Positions 1-7,934 of a stretch of DNA of 64,000 bases are shown piece by piece (the first letter of the stretch is position 1; each line of letters begins with the position of its first letter). Source of the stretch: Kitasatospora viridis (lineage in GTDB: Bacteria; Actinomycetota; Actinomycetes; Streptomycetales; Streptomycetaceae); NCBI RefSeq assembly GCF_007829815.1, contig NZ_VIWT01000001.1, forward strand, positions 4,927,001 to 4,991,000. The letters run 5' to 3'. The notes beneath the pieces are model-generated. The model had not been told where the DNA came from, searched no databases, and was given only the letters and a program-made list of their open reading frames with translations. The position numbers were made by a program, and so were the translations under genes.

Positions 1-398
1 GGGACGTCGCCGAAGGCGCCGTTCCGGTTCTGCGCGGCCGCCGTGTCGGTCGCGGTGCCGAGGGCCTCCTCGAAGCGGTTGTTGATGTTCCTGGAGACGC
101 TGCCGACCTGCGACTTGAACTCCAGCGCCGCCACCAGGATCCCGTCGTACAGCACGACCAGGTCCCACTGCTTGCGCACGCGGTAGAAACCGGGGAGGTA
201 GGGCTTGCCGGTCAGCACGCAGCTCTCGTCGAGGCCGCAGTCGACGAACACCTGCTTGACCAGGCCCTCGAACCCGCCCATGTGCTTGTTGGCCCGCGCC
301 GTGCCCCCGGACTTGCCCTTGTCGTCCAGCTTCTCCCGCTGGTCGTTCCGCTTGAACCAGAAGTCCTCGACGGCTCCCTGGATCGCCCCCGGCCTCAT
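1..398 (-). CDS. PaeR7I/XhoI-family type II restriction endonuclease, C-terminus beyond the left edge
   Basis: Reading leftwards from ATG at 396-398, an open frame of 132 codons runs off the window without a stop. AAGGGGGC lies just upstream of the ATG. The protein resembles the N-terminal half of PaeR7I/XhoI-type enzymes, which cut CTCGAG: an N-terminal DFWFKR stretch, a KHMGGF segment, LPGFYRVRKQWDLVV, then LEFKSQVG and NNRFEEALG. A PD-(D/E)XK centre is visible as D79 (WDL), E93 and K95 (EFK). About the second half of the usual protein is missing because of the window edge, so integrity cannot be judged. A cognate adenine methyltransferase would be expected next to it, outside the window. 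Family call is strong; CTCGAG specificity is inferred from the family. Confidence 0.85.
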   Translation of the reverse strand, partial: MRPGAIQGAVEDFWFKRNDQREKLDDKGKSGGTARANKHMGGFEGLVKQVFVDCGLDESCVLTGKPYLPGFYRVRKQWDLVVLYDGILVAALEFKSQVGSVSRNINNRFEEALGTATDTAAAQNRNGAFGDV

Positions 399-551
399 GC
401 CCGCCCCCTTGCAGTTGGTGGTGATTGCGGTGGACCCGCGCACACCGTGGGCCACACGAACCCCAGTCTTCCCTACCGGTCCGACAGCCGAGCCCCGCCG
501 CGAGCGCGCGACTGGGCGGGGGAGGGCTGACGGTGTCTCATTTCCAGCCGT

Positions 552-585
552 CAGTGGGATGACAGTGGTCCGGCAGTGGGATGAC
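552..585. promoter_or_regulatory. 12-bp direct repeat, 22 bp apart, upstream of the Tap-family gene
   Basis: CAGTGGGATGAC occurs at 552-563 and again at 574-585. The 22-bp period is two helical turns. It lies 60-93 bp before the ATG at 645, in the divergent spacer 399-644 between the restriction gene and the hydrolase. Tandem phased copies suggest a regulator or sigma-factor site, but no known consensus was recognised. Confidence 0.4.
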
Positions 586-644
586 GGCGGGGCGCAGAAG
601 ACTCGGTGACGAACGATCATGAATCAGAGCCGAGGGAGCCGCCC

Positions 645-2207
645 ATGACCCGTCCACGCCTCACCGCTGCCGTCCGTCTCGGTGCCGCCGTGACCGCGTC
701 CTTGTTGCTGGTCGGCCTCGCACCGGTGGCCGCAGCCGCAGTGACTGTGCCCGTGCCCGAGCTCGGGTGGGGGACGAAGGGGTGCGCAGCCGGGTTCGAA
801 TGTGCGACGGCCGCCGTGCCGTTGGACTACCGCGACCCGCGAGGCCGGTCGATCCAGTTGGCGCTGATCCGTCATCCCGCCACCGACCAGGCGCACCGGA
901 TCGGGTCGTTGGTGTTCAATCCGGGGGGTCCGGCCGCTGCCGGGACCGAGGCGCTGCCCACGGTGTACGGCATGTTTCCCGAGGAGGTGCGGGAGCGGTT
1001 CGACATCGTCAGCTTCGATCCGCGCGGGGTGGGGGAGTCCACCACGCTCCAGTGCTTCCCCGACGCCGCCGCCGAGCAGAGCCTGTTGGCCCGCATCCCG
1101 GCGGGGTTCCCGGTGGGCGCGGCTCAGCAGTCGGCGTGGGCGGATGCCTACGAGCAGTTCGGCCGCCAGTGCGCCGACGGTTCGCCGGCCGGGTTGGCGG
1201 CGCACCTGTCCACGGCCGACGTGGCCCGGGACATGGACGTGCTGCGGCAGGCGCTCGGCGAGCGGCGGCTCACGTACCTGGGGACCTCGTACGGCTCGTA
1301 CCTGGGCGCCACCTACGCCAACCTGTTCCCCGGGCGGATCCGCGCGATGGTGCTGGACAGCGCCATCGACCCGGTCGCCTGGTCCACCGGCCGGGACCCG
1401 CAGGACGCCGCGCTGCCGCCGTTCCTGCGCACCGGCAGCGACCTCGCCTCGGCCCGCACGCTCGACGCCTTCCTCGACCGGTGCGGTGCCGTGACCACCG
1501 ATCGGTGCGCCTTCTCGGCGGGCAGTGCGGAGGCGACCCGCGCCAAGTTCGACGGGTTGCTCAATCGGTTGCGCAGCGGGCCGGTCGAGTTGGGCGCCGC
1601 GCCGATCGGCTACGCGGCGACGGTGTCCGCCGCCGCGTCCCTGCTCTACGCGGTGGCGCCGGTGCCGGGTGTGCCGGGCACCGGGTGGCCGGCGCTGGGG
1701 CAGCTGTTGCAGGTGCTGTGGACGGCGCCTGACGCACCGTCGGGCCCGTCGCCGACCGGCGGCGCGCCGAAGCAGGAGCAGGTGCTCGGCGTGGTGTGCG
1801 CCGACACCGCCAACCCGTCTGCGGGGGCTGACTATTCAGCGCTGGCCGACCAGGCCGAGGCCAGGTCCGGCGCCGTCGGCCCGTTCTGGGTCTGGCAGAC
1901 GCAGCGCTGCGCCGGCTGGCCCGCCGACGCGGGCCGGGACCGCTACACCGGCCCGTGGAACCGCCCGACCTCCGCGCCGATCCTGGTGGTGGCCAACACC
2001 GGTGACCCCGCATGGCCCTACGAGGGCTCGCGGGCCATGGCCGACACCCTCGCGCGGGGCCGCCTGCTCACCGTCGACGGCTACGGCCACACCGTCCTCG
2101 GCAACCCGAGCAGTTGCGCCGCCGAGGACGAGGCGCGGTACCTGGTGGACGGCCGGCTCCCCGCGAGGGGGACGGTGTGCGCGCCGGACCAGCAGCCGTT
2201 CGCGTAG
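645..2207 (+). CDS. Secreted alpha/beta hydrolase, tripeptidyl aminopeptidase (Tap/SlpD) family
   Basis: An exported serine hydrolase of 520 residues, probably releasing peptides from the N-terminus of extracellular proteins. Residues 1-31 form a typical signal peptide (basic MTRPR, hydrophobic core, AAAA cleavage zone). NPGGP near residue 92 matches the oxyanion region; GTSYG places the nucleophile at Ser215; NTGDPAWPY and GYGHTVLG near the C-terminus supply the acid and histidine, in the Tap C-terminal domain. A GTG 13 codons upstream (606) would bury the signal peptide; ATG 645 follows AGGGAG and is preferred. A second family member lies at 45175. Substrate is inferred from the family only. 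Confidence 0.8.
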   Translation: MTRPRLTAAVRLGAAVTASLLLVGLAPVAAAAVTVPVPELGWGTKGCAAGFECATAAVPLDYRDPRGRSIQLALIRHPATDQAHRIGSLVFNPGGPAAAGTEALPTVYGMFPEEVRERFDIVSFDPRGVGESTTLQCFPDAAAEQSLLARIPAGFPVGAAQQSAWADAYEQFGRQCADGSPAGLAAHLSTADVARDMDVLRQALGERRLTYLGTSYGSYLGATYANLFPGRIRAMVLDSAIDPVAWSTGRDPQDAALPPFLRTGSDLASARTLDAFLDRCGAVTTDRCAFSAGSAEATRAKFDGLLNRLRSGPVELGAAPIGYAATVSAAASLLYAVAPVPGVPGTGWPALGQLLQVLWTAPDAPSGPSPTGGAPKQEQVLGVVCADTANPSAGADYSALADQAEARSGAVGPFWVWQTQRCAGWPADAGRDRYTGPWNRPTSAPILVVANTGDPAWPYEGSRAMADTLARGRLLTVDGYGHTVLGNPSSCAAEDEARYLVDGRLPARGTVCAPDQQPFA

Positions 2208-2281
2208 GAGGGGGAGCGGCGGGGTGGGACGACGGGGCCGCGCTGCTTCCTTCGAGGGGTGCGTCAGGCCTCCGGCGAGGG

Positions 2282-2893
2282 TCAGGAGTCGCTGCCCGCT
2301 CTGCGCGCTCCCAACTGATTGCGGTACTCCCCAGGGGGCGTCCCGAAGGCCGCTTTGAACGCCCGGCTGAACACTGCGGCGTCCGCGAACCCCCACCGCG
2401 CTCCTATCGCCCCGACAGGGTGCTTCGCGAGGCCCGGCTGACCCAGGTCGGTCCGGCACCGGCCGAGCCGCAGTTCCCGGATGAAGGTGCTCACCGTCTG
2501 TTTCTCCCCGCGGAACAGGTGGTGCAGGTAGCGCACCGAGATGCCATGGGCGTCCGCGACTGTCTGCGGCGACAAGTGATGGTCCATGAGGTGTGCCTCG
2601 ATGAAAGCCTTGGCAGCGCGCAGGAGCGCCGCCTGCCGGGTCTCCGGCGGCAATGAACCGCACTGGTCCGCCAGGCCCCCGAGGAACGCGGAGGCGAGCT
2701 GGACCGCGGCCGCTCCGAGTCGCTCAGCCTCCAGCCCGTTCCACTGGTCGCCTGCCAGTCCTTGGAGGAACCCCGCGAGCAGGGCACCGCTGCCGTGTGC
2801 GGGAAGCCGGCGCGACAGAAGATCCTGCACTGACCGGTCCGGAAGCGGCACCGCGGGCTTGGGCAGGCGGAGGATGAGGTCACGTCCGCTGGA
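2282..2893 (-). pseudogene. C-terminal half of an AraC-family regulator, cut off by an IS
   Basis: The longest frame from a GTG start (2282-2851, 189 residues) carries the double helix-turn-helix of AraC regulators: FIEAHLMDHHLSPQTVADAHGIS, then GFADAAVFSRAFKAAFGTPPGEYR. It lacks a ligand-binding domain. In-frame sequence before the GTG still reads as regulator (SSGRDLILRLPKP...) up to the insertion element boundary near 2893. The missing N-terminal half lies beyond the IS256 element, at 4302-4694. Without its promoter and effector domain this half is probably inactive. The GTG at 2851 could be a fortuitous start, so a free DNA-binding fragment cannot be excluded. Confidence 0.8.
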
Positions 2894-4293
2894 GTGGTGT
2901 AACGCTGGCCACTCGGTGATCCAGTTTCAGGCTATGCGGTGAGTGCGGTCGTGCTGGCTTCTTCGGTGCTTTCTCCCTCGATCGGGTGGAGGTGGCAGCG
3001 GCCGAGGATTTCGGAGCCGATGTAGCGTCGCTGTTCGGCCCATTCGTCGCTCTGCTCGGCCAGGACCGCGCCGATCAGGCGGACGATCGAGCCGCGGTCG
3101 GGGAAGATCCCGACGACGTCGGTGCGGCGCCGGATTTCCTTGTTCAGCCGCTCCTGCGGATTGTTCGACCAGATCGACTTCCAGACCGTTCGCGGGAACG
3201 CGGCGAAGGCCAGCAGGTCCTCGCGAGCATGCTCCAAGTGCTCTGCGGCCTTGGGGAATCGCTCGTCCAAGGCCGCGATCACGGTGGCCATCTGCTGGCG
3301 CACGGCCTTCGCGTCGGGCTGTTCGAAGACAGTCCGCAGCAGGGTCGCCACCCACGGCTGGGCGGACTTCGGGACCTGCGAGAGCAGGTTTCGCGCGTAG
3401 TGCGTGCGGCATCTCTGCCACGCCGCCCCGGGCAGGGTCGCGCCGATCGCGTCCACCAGCCCTGCATGCGCGTCGCTCACGACGAGCTGGACCCCGCCCA
3501 GGCCGCGGGCGACCAACGACCTCAGGAAGGCCAGCCAGCCGGCGCCGTCCTCGCTCGTGGCCACGTCCAGGCCCAGCACCTCGCGCTGGCCCTCGTTGTT
3601 GACACCGACCGCGACCAGGCAGTGGACGTTGACCACGCGGCCGCCCTCGCGAACCTTCTGGGTGAGCGCGTCGACCCACACGAACGTGTAGGGCCCCTGG
3701 TCGAGGGGTCGGTTGCGGAACTCGGCGACCCGCTCGTCCAAGTGCTTCGCCATCTCGGACACTTGTGACTTCGACAGCTGGGTGACGCCCATGGACTCGG
3801 CGAGCTTCTCAACCCGGCGAGTGCTCACGCCGAGCAGGTAGCACGTGGCGACCACGGAGATCAGGGCCTGCTCGGCCCGGCGCCGACGCTCCAGCAGCCA
3901 GCTCGGGAAGTACGAGCCCGACCGCACCCGCGGGATCGCCAGGTCGACGGTCCCGACACGGGTGTCCCAGTCCCGGTTGCGGTACCCGTTGCGGGAGTTG
4001 ACACGCTCCTCGCTCGGGCGGCCGTATTCGCCGCCGCAGGCCCGGTCCACGTCCGCGGACATCATCGCCTCCGCGAAGGTCTTCACCATCGCCCGCAACA
4101 AGTCCGGACTCGCCGAGGCCAGGTTCTCCTCCAGCAGGGCAGCAAAGGGCACACTGTCAGGTGCGGTCATCGTGCAGATCTCCTTCAAGAGCTTGGTCGT
4201 TCTCGAAGGATCAGCCGGTGGCCGTTTCACGTTCTCAGGCGACACCCACTACCGGGACGAAACCCCCGGAACGGGTGGAACCCGTACACCACT
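2894..4293 (-). mobile_element. IS256-family insertion sequence interrupting the AraC-type gene
   Basis: An element of about 1.4 kb holding one transposase gene. The ends share a short imperfect inverted repeat: GTGGTGTAACG from 2894, and AGTGGTGTACGG read inwards from 4293. The flanks share CTGGA (2889-2893 and 4297-4301); as an 8-bp target duplication (2886-2893 versus 4294-4301) they match at six positions, suggesting an older insertion. Removing 1408 bp between the CTGGA copies joins both regulator halves in one open frame, which supports these boundaries to within a few bases. Confidence 0.8.
2932..4170 (-). CDS. IS256-family transposase (mutator type)
   Basis: A 412-residue DDE transposase that moves the surrounding element. 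The catalytic residues are in family order: D167 in WVDALTQKVRE, D233 in VVSDAHAGLVDA, and a glutamate in NPQERLNKEIRRR (E340, with E345 close by). GYRNRDWDTRVGTVDLAIPRVR near residues 62-83 is the usual N-terminal block. ATG 4170 is preferred over the frame's upstream start at 4245 because AAGGAG lies 9 bases before it. Length is normal and there is no internal stop, so it may still be active. It stops with TAG about 40 bp inside the left end. Confidence 0.93.
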   Translation of the reverse strand: MTAPDSVPFAALLEENLASASPDLLRAMVKTFAEAMMSADVDRACGGEYGRPSEERVNSRNGYRNRDWDTRVGTVDLAIPRVRSGSYFPSWLLERRRRAEQALISVVATCYLLGVSTRRVEKLAESMGVTQLSKSQVSEMAKHLDERVAEFRNRPLDQGPYTFVWVDALTQKVREGGRVVNVHCLVAVGVNNEGQREVLGLDVATSEDGAGWLAFLRSLVARGLGGVQLVVSDAHAGLVDAIGATLPGAAWQRCRTHYARNLLSQVPKSAQPWVATLLRTVFEQPDAKAVRQQMATVIAALDERFPKAAEHLEHAREDLLAFAAFPRTVWKSIWSNNPQERLNKEIRRRTDVVGIFPDRGSIVRLIGAVLAEQSDEWAEQRRYIGSEILGRCHLHPIEGESTEEASTTALTA

Positions 4294-4301
4294 TCCCTGG
4301 A

Positions 4302-4694
4302 CGCAACCGAGGATATGATGATCCGGCCGCCCTCGGTCACCCACATCTGTGTCGGCTGCGACGTGTCGTAAAGCAGAAAGTCGCCCGGTCTGATCTGAGC
4401 CTGGTTACGCGCCTGTTCCACCACCACGGTCCCGCGGGCCATGTAGCCCAGCTCCCACAACTCGGGATCCGACCGCCGGATCAACTGCGGGGTGCGAACC
4501 GAAGTCAGCGTCGGGAAGGACAGGACCGACACGTTGACGGGCCCGAGTTCCAACGCAGCGGTCGATGCCCGGAAGTCACCGCGGTGCTCACTGGCGATGT
4601 GTGTGGGCGCGAGATCCTGCGACAGCAGGTCGAGCCACCGGTCGAACCTCTCCGCCTTCGGCACGTCCGTCGTCTGTAACTCAGCCCAGCCCAC
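4302..4694 (-). pseudogene. N-terminal half of the same AraC-family regulator
   Basis: This frame encodes an AraC-binding-like (cupin) effector domain: VGWAELQTTDVPKAERFDRWLDLLSQDLAPTHI, LGPVNVSVLSFP, MARGTVVVEQ, GDFLLYDTSQPTQMWVTEGGRIIIS, and then it runs into the insertion element. GTG 4694 follows a G-rich ribosome site; ATG 4739 in the same frame is an alternative start. Joined in frame to the fragment at 2282-2893, it would give a 334-residue regulator, the normal size for this subfamily. Its own neighbours give no hint of the former target. Confidence 0.8.
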
Positions 4695-5088
4695 CGCGCC
4701 CCCCGGTCTGTTGTGCACATGATGCAAAGAGCATTGCACTCCATGTCAATGACACGCGCACGGAGCGCCACGATAGTTGTGTCCGAGCCGCGAAGTCTGC
4801 GCAGTGCACCATGGCCGTTGCAACGTCCCGTGATCTTGGGAGTGCGCTGGTCAAGCGATGCCCAGGGGGGTTGAGCGCGCAGCTGAACGGCTCGTCGGAG
4901 GTGTGCCGGAGGCCTGCGGGGAAATCGTGGTGCCCGGATCGCAGCACCGTGTTGATGACCCGAACTGAGAACACAGGAACCTCGCGGCCCGAAGCTACGG
5001 GCCGCACCGGCCGCCCCACGCAGTCTGGTCAGGCCGCTTCGACCAAGAGAGCTGGGCCGAGCGGCACCACAACCTGAAGGAGATCAGC
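4695..5088. other. Intergenic region between the broken regulator and a secreted-protein gene
   Basis: About 390 bp in a divergent arrangement with no convincing gene. A dyad TGCAA-N6-TTGCA at 4723-4738 lies just upstream of the regulator's GTG and might be its own operator. The rest should hold the promoter of the small secreted protein; no clear consensus was seen. Confidence 0.35.
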
Positions 5089-5469
5089 ATGCTCAAGCTC
5101 GGGAACACCCGCCGCACCATCGCGATGGCGGCGGCAACCCTCGCCCTCGCCGGCGGTATGACCGTCACCGCCGCGTCGTCCGCGTCTGCCACCGTCACCA
5201 AGAACTCGGTCTGCTCCCCCACCGATTACAGCCTGAAGATCAGGATCGGCGCGTCGTGGCAGTGCTTCAACTGGGACGGCGAGTCCGGGAACTACCTCAA
5301 CGTCAACGACTGGTACGACGCCGTCTACGCCGGCTCCTACTACGTCGAGGTGACGTGGCACGACGTCAAGACCGGCGAGCAGTTCGGCCCGTACTTGATC
5401 GATCCCGGCCAGGAGAGCGATCAGCCCACCTTCAACAGCGTGCTGACCGGCGTCACTTTCGTCGCCTGA
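5089..5469 (+). CDS. Small secreted protein of unknown function
   Basis: A 126-residue protein with a clear signal peptide (MLKLGNTRRTIAMAAATLALAGG..., cleavage after the ASASA motif near residue 34). The mature part of about 90 residues is rich in Tyr and Trp (YSLKIRIGASWQCF, NDWYDAVYAGSYYVEVTWHD), contains only two cysteines (one disulfide possible) and is acidic. A strong GAAGGAG lies 7 bases before the ATG. It resembles small extracellular actinobacterial proteins, possibly beta-sheet folds of the inhibitor or crystallin kind, but no family was recognised. Confidence 0.6.
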   Translation: MLKLGNTRRTIAMAAATLALAGGMTVTAASSASATVTKNSVCSPTDYSLKIRIGASWQCFNWDGESGNYLNVNDWYDAVYAGSYYVEVTWHDVKTGEQFGPYLIDPGQESDQPTFNSVLTGVTFVA

Positions 5470-5663
5470 CCCGGTCTGGGCCGTCGTCCCACGCCGTCGA
5501 CCAGCGTCCAGCGCGAAACGCGGAGACGACGGCCTGGGGCCGCGCACCTTCGGCTGCCATGAAGCCGGCTTCGTGGGCGGGCGGCAGGGGCGCTTCAAGG
5601 TCGTAGTGATCAGGTGAGTCCGTAGGTCGCGGGGGTGCGCGCGGACCAGGCCCCCCACGAACG

Positions 5664-5727
5664 CATCGAAGCTCCGGTTGAACGCGGTGACCTTCCCAAG
5701 TCGCCGCGTACCACCGGAGCTTCGATG
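5664..5727. repeat. 15-bp perfect inverted repeat, 34-nt loop
   Basis: CATCGAAGCTCCGGT at 5664-5678 is the exact reverse complement of 5713-5727. The right arm contains GGAG (5716-5719), which would be the ribosome site of the small ORF at 5727, so folding could hide it. Between 5470 and 5886 this hairpin and that ORF are the only structures seen. Confidence 0.55.
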
Positions 5728-5831
5728 TGCCGTCAGTCTGGAATGGTGTGGCGATCGGCCTCGCCGTCATGACTGGTCTGCTGACAGCGACCGTCGCCGT
5801 CGTCGCGGGCGCCACCATTCGACTGAGGTAG
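5727..5831 (+). CDS. Candidate 34-residue single-span membrane peptide
   Basis: GTG at 5727-5729 opens a 34-codon frame with GGAG seven bases upstream. The product is a short polar start (MPSVWNG), one hydrophobic helix (VAIGLAVMTGLLTATVAVVAGA) and a basic tail (TIRLR): a single-pass topology with a positive C-terminus. The start and ribosome site lie inside an inverted repeat. Flanking genes are a secreted protein and a DUF397 gene. It could be a chance frame in GC-rich DNA, but the helix, tail and ribosome site together make it worth listing. Confidence 0.35.
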   Translation: MPSVWNGVAIGLAVMTGLLTATVAVVAGATIRLR

Positions 5832-5886
5832 CCGTGTCCGGAGGGGCTGCGCTGGCATGGCGGCCCGCTGCGGCACTGGGGTGACG

Positions 5887-6090
5887 TCAGGTGCGGTGCA
5901 GGGCATCCGCCTTGACGGCGGTGAGGAAGGCGGTGAAGGAGGTGCTCGGGAAGGTGAGGGCGGGGCCGTCGGGGTTCTTGGAGTCGCGCAGCGGGACGAG
6001 GCCGGCGGGCAGGAGGTCTCGTGAGGCCTCGACGCACTGACCGCCGTTCTCGCCGCTGTGGGTGGACTTGAACCAGGTGAGCTGCTTCAT
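5887..6090 (-). CDS. DUF397 protein, partner type of XRE-DUF5753 regulators
   Basis: A 67-residue protein that is almost entirely one DUF397 domain: LTWFKSTHSGENGGQCVEAS, LVPLRDSKNPDGPALTFPSTSFTAFLTAVK. DUF397 proteins are usually encoded beside an XRE-DUF5753 DNA-binding protein, often in developmental loci of the WhiJ type, and are thought to act with it. It lies 19 bp downstream of the regulator at 6110 on the same strand, so they are probably cotranscribed. Notably, that regulator already carries its own C-terminal DUF397 domain, and the two copies are close paralogues. ATG 6090 is the start that leaves just the domain. Confidence 0.85.
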   Translation of the reverse strand: MKQLTWFKSTHSGENGGQCVEASRDLLPAGLVPLRDSKNPDGPALTFPSTSFTAFLTAVKADALHRT

Positions 6091-6109
6091 GTCCCGGAAC
6101 CTTCCAGAG

Positions 6110-7180
6110 TCAGGCCCTGCCGAAACCGTCGTCCTTGGCGCCGTTGACGAAGGCGGTGAAGGAAGTGGACGGGAAGACGAGGGCCGGGCCGTCAGGGTCC
6201 TTGGAGTCACGGATCGGCATGAGGCCGGCGGGGCGCAGGTCGTGCGAGGTCTCGATGCACTGGCCGCCATTGTCACCGCTGTAGCTGGACTTGAACCAGG
6301 AGAGATTGAGCGGGAGTTCAATGGACACGTTCAGCAGTCCTTCCAAGCGGCGGCGGATCACGTCGGCTGACTCGGACGCCGAGAGGGCGTCCGCTCGAAG
6401 CCGATCATAGGCCCGCGAGAGCCGCCGGACTGCCTCTGGATCGCGCGAGAAGTGGCCACGGTTCACGCTCTCCGAGTAGATCAGGTCCTTGCCGTTCGGA
6501 ACCTTGACCAGCGTGAACCCGGTGGCTGCGGCCACGCGCTCGCCCAGCTCCTCCGGAGCGATCTGCACCACGATCTGCGGATAGCGCTCGATCACCGAGA
6601 GCGTGTGGGCAAGTTGGCCGCACATCACCAAGTGGCCTCCCACCATGCGGCGGAGGACGCCCTCGTCCAGGATGAAGAATAGCTGAGGTCCATCCTCTGT
6701 CAGAAACCTTACCCGGCGACTCATTCGGGCAGCGACTCGCTGATCCAGGGACGGACCATCCTGTTGCTGGAAGGCCCTTTTGAGCGCCGCTCGGGCGTAA
6801 TCGGGAGTCTGAAGCAGACCAGGGAAGCGCGAGACAGTGTATTCGCTGAGACATGTGGCCAGGGCCTCGATCCTGACGAACTCCCGGAACCAATCCGGAT
6901 GCTCGACTTCCTGGTGCCAATCCGTACTGTGCCACGCCCGTTCCAGTCGCCCGTCCGTCCCGAGCAGGAAGTCGATGCGCTGAGCCATCGTCAGTTTCGG
7001 TTGACGCTCCGCCGACTCGAACCGTGACAACAGAGAACTGTCACAGGGAACTTGGCGCGCGAGTTGCGCGATTTTCATACCAGCTGCTACGCGAAGATCA
7101 CGCATCAGCCAGCCGAACGCCTGCGGCGTCAACTTGCGGACGATCTCCCCCGAGGAATCCCGAACCACCACGGTTCCCAC
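6110..7180 (-). CDS. XRE-family regulator with DUF5753 and a fused C-terminal DUF397 domain
   Basis: A 356-residue DNA-binding regulator. Residues about 15-75 form the Cro/C1 helix-turn-helix (GMKIAQLARQVPCDSSLLSRFESAERQP). Residues about 95-275 are DUF5753 (WFREFVRIEALATCLSEYTVSRFPGLLQTPDYARA; LDEGVLRRMVGG; YPQIVVQIAPEELG; ESVNRGHFSRDPEAVRRL). Residues about 292-352 are a complete DUF397 domain (LSWFKSSYSGDNGGQCIETS...). The two parts are normally separate adjacent genes; here they are one protein, followed by a second, free DUF397 gene. It is divergent from the small gene at 7282. Target and signal are unknown. Confidence 0.88.
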   Translation of the reverse strand: MGTVVVRDSSGEIVRKLTPQAFGWLMRDLRVAAGMKIAQLARQVPCDSSLLSRFESAERQPKLTMAQRIDFLLGTDGRLERAWHSTDWHQEVEHPDWFREFVRIEALATCLSEYTVSRFPGLLQTPDYARAALKRAFQQQDGPSLDQRVAARMSRRVRFLTEDGPQLFFILDEGVLRRMVGGHLVMCGQLAHTLSVIERYPQIVVQIAPEELGERVAAATGFTLVKVPNGKDLIYSESVNRGHFSRDPEAVRRLSRAYDRLRADALSASESADVIRRRLEGLLNVSIELPLNLSWFKSSYSGDNGGQCIETSHDLRPAGLMPIRDSKDPDGPALVFPSTSFTAFVNGAKDDGFGRA

Positions 7181-7281
7181 CTGCTCCCGTGCCGAGAAAT
7201 GAATGTCAGTCCTTTGGACTCGCCAAGGTACTACGGAGCGCCGATGCTTGTTAGCGGAAAGCGACGAAAGGAAGTCGACCG

Positions 7282-7539
7282 ATGACGAACCAACAGGGTT
7301 CCGCTCGCATCCGGCAGTTCACGGTGGAGGCGCGGAAGGAGGCGCGGGAGGCGATTGCCGAGTTGCGCGCCGTGCTCGCTCTCGCGGGGCTGCAATTGCC
7401 CTCCCTCGGGGAGGACTGGGAGGGGTCGTTCAGCGGGACGGTGCTGGTGGAGCTCGGGCGGGCGCGGCCGGATGTGGTGCGGGGGATCGCGGAGTTGCTG
7501 CGCGAGGCGTTGGCGGCTCGTGCGGCGCTGGGGGGTTGA
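7282..7539 (+). CDS. Small acidic-helical protein beside the XRE-DUF5753 regulator
   Basis: An 85-residue cytoplasmic protein with no recognised family. It is largely helical (RQFTVEARKEAREAIAELRAVLALAGLQLP; LVELGRARPDVVRGIAELLREALAARAAL). ATG 7282 follows AAAGGAAG. It is transcribed divergently from the XRE-DUF5753 gene across about 100 bp. In Streptomyces such regulator loci often include extra small proteins, so regulation by its neighbour is plausible but inferred. Confidence 0.65.
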   Translation: MTNQQGSARIRQFTVEARKEAREAIAELRAVLALAGLQLPSLGEDWEGSFSGTVLVELGRARPDVVRGIAELLREALAARAALGG

Positions 7540-7670
7540 GGGTGGGCGGCCGCTGTGGTGGCGGCCGCTCTTGTCGGTACTGGCGAAGGCACTGAGCGCG
7601 CCTGCCGGGCCCCGGCCGTGCCCGTTGGGGTGGCCGAACTGTCCGGTGTGCGCGAGGAAATGAGCGACCC

Positions 7671-7934
7671 ATGCACGACCCCACGTACGCCCCCGTCCCG
7701 CACTTCGAGGACGGCGGCGAGGACGAGGACGAGGGCAGCACCATGACGCTGCGGATCTACCGGATCGCCGCCGACGGCGCGGTGGTCGAGCTCGCGAAGC
7801 GGGCCGTCTGGCGCGGCGAGTCCTACTGGCGCGGCCCGATCGGCGGCGAGTGGCCGCCGTGCAGCTGTCCGCGCTGCCTGCCGATGCTGCGCTCCCGGCA
7901 GCGGCGGGACGGGCTGGCGCGGAAGCGCAAGTGA
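7671..7934 (+). CDS. Small basic protein with a C-terminal CSCPRC motif
   Basis: An 87-residue hypothetical protein. An acidic N-terminal stretch (FEDGGEDEDEGS) precedes a core TLRIYRIAADGAVVEL and then PPCSCPRCLPMLRSRQRR, whose cysteines could bind a metal. GAGGAAATGAG precedes ATG 7671; ATG 7743 (MTLRIYRI) is an alternative giving 63 residues. Similar short proteins occur in Streptomyces near XRE-DUF397 loci. Function unknown. Confidence 0.6.
   Translation: MHDPTYAPVPHFEDGGEDEDEGSTMTLRIYRIAADGAVVELAKRAVWRGESYWRGPIGGEWPPCSCPRCLPMLRSRQRRDGLARKRK

Noticed and set aside
3122..3768. Long plus-strand open frames opposite the IS256 transposase
   Set aside because: They are shadows of the GC-biased transposase frame; no ribosome sites and no recognisable domains.
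4795..5077. Small frames between the broken regulator and the secreted protein
   Set aside because: Six-frame reading shows no ribosome site, no codon bias and no recognisable protein.
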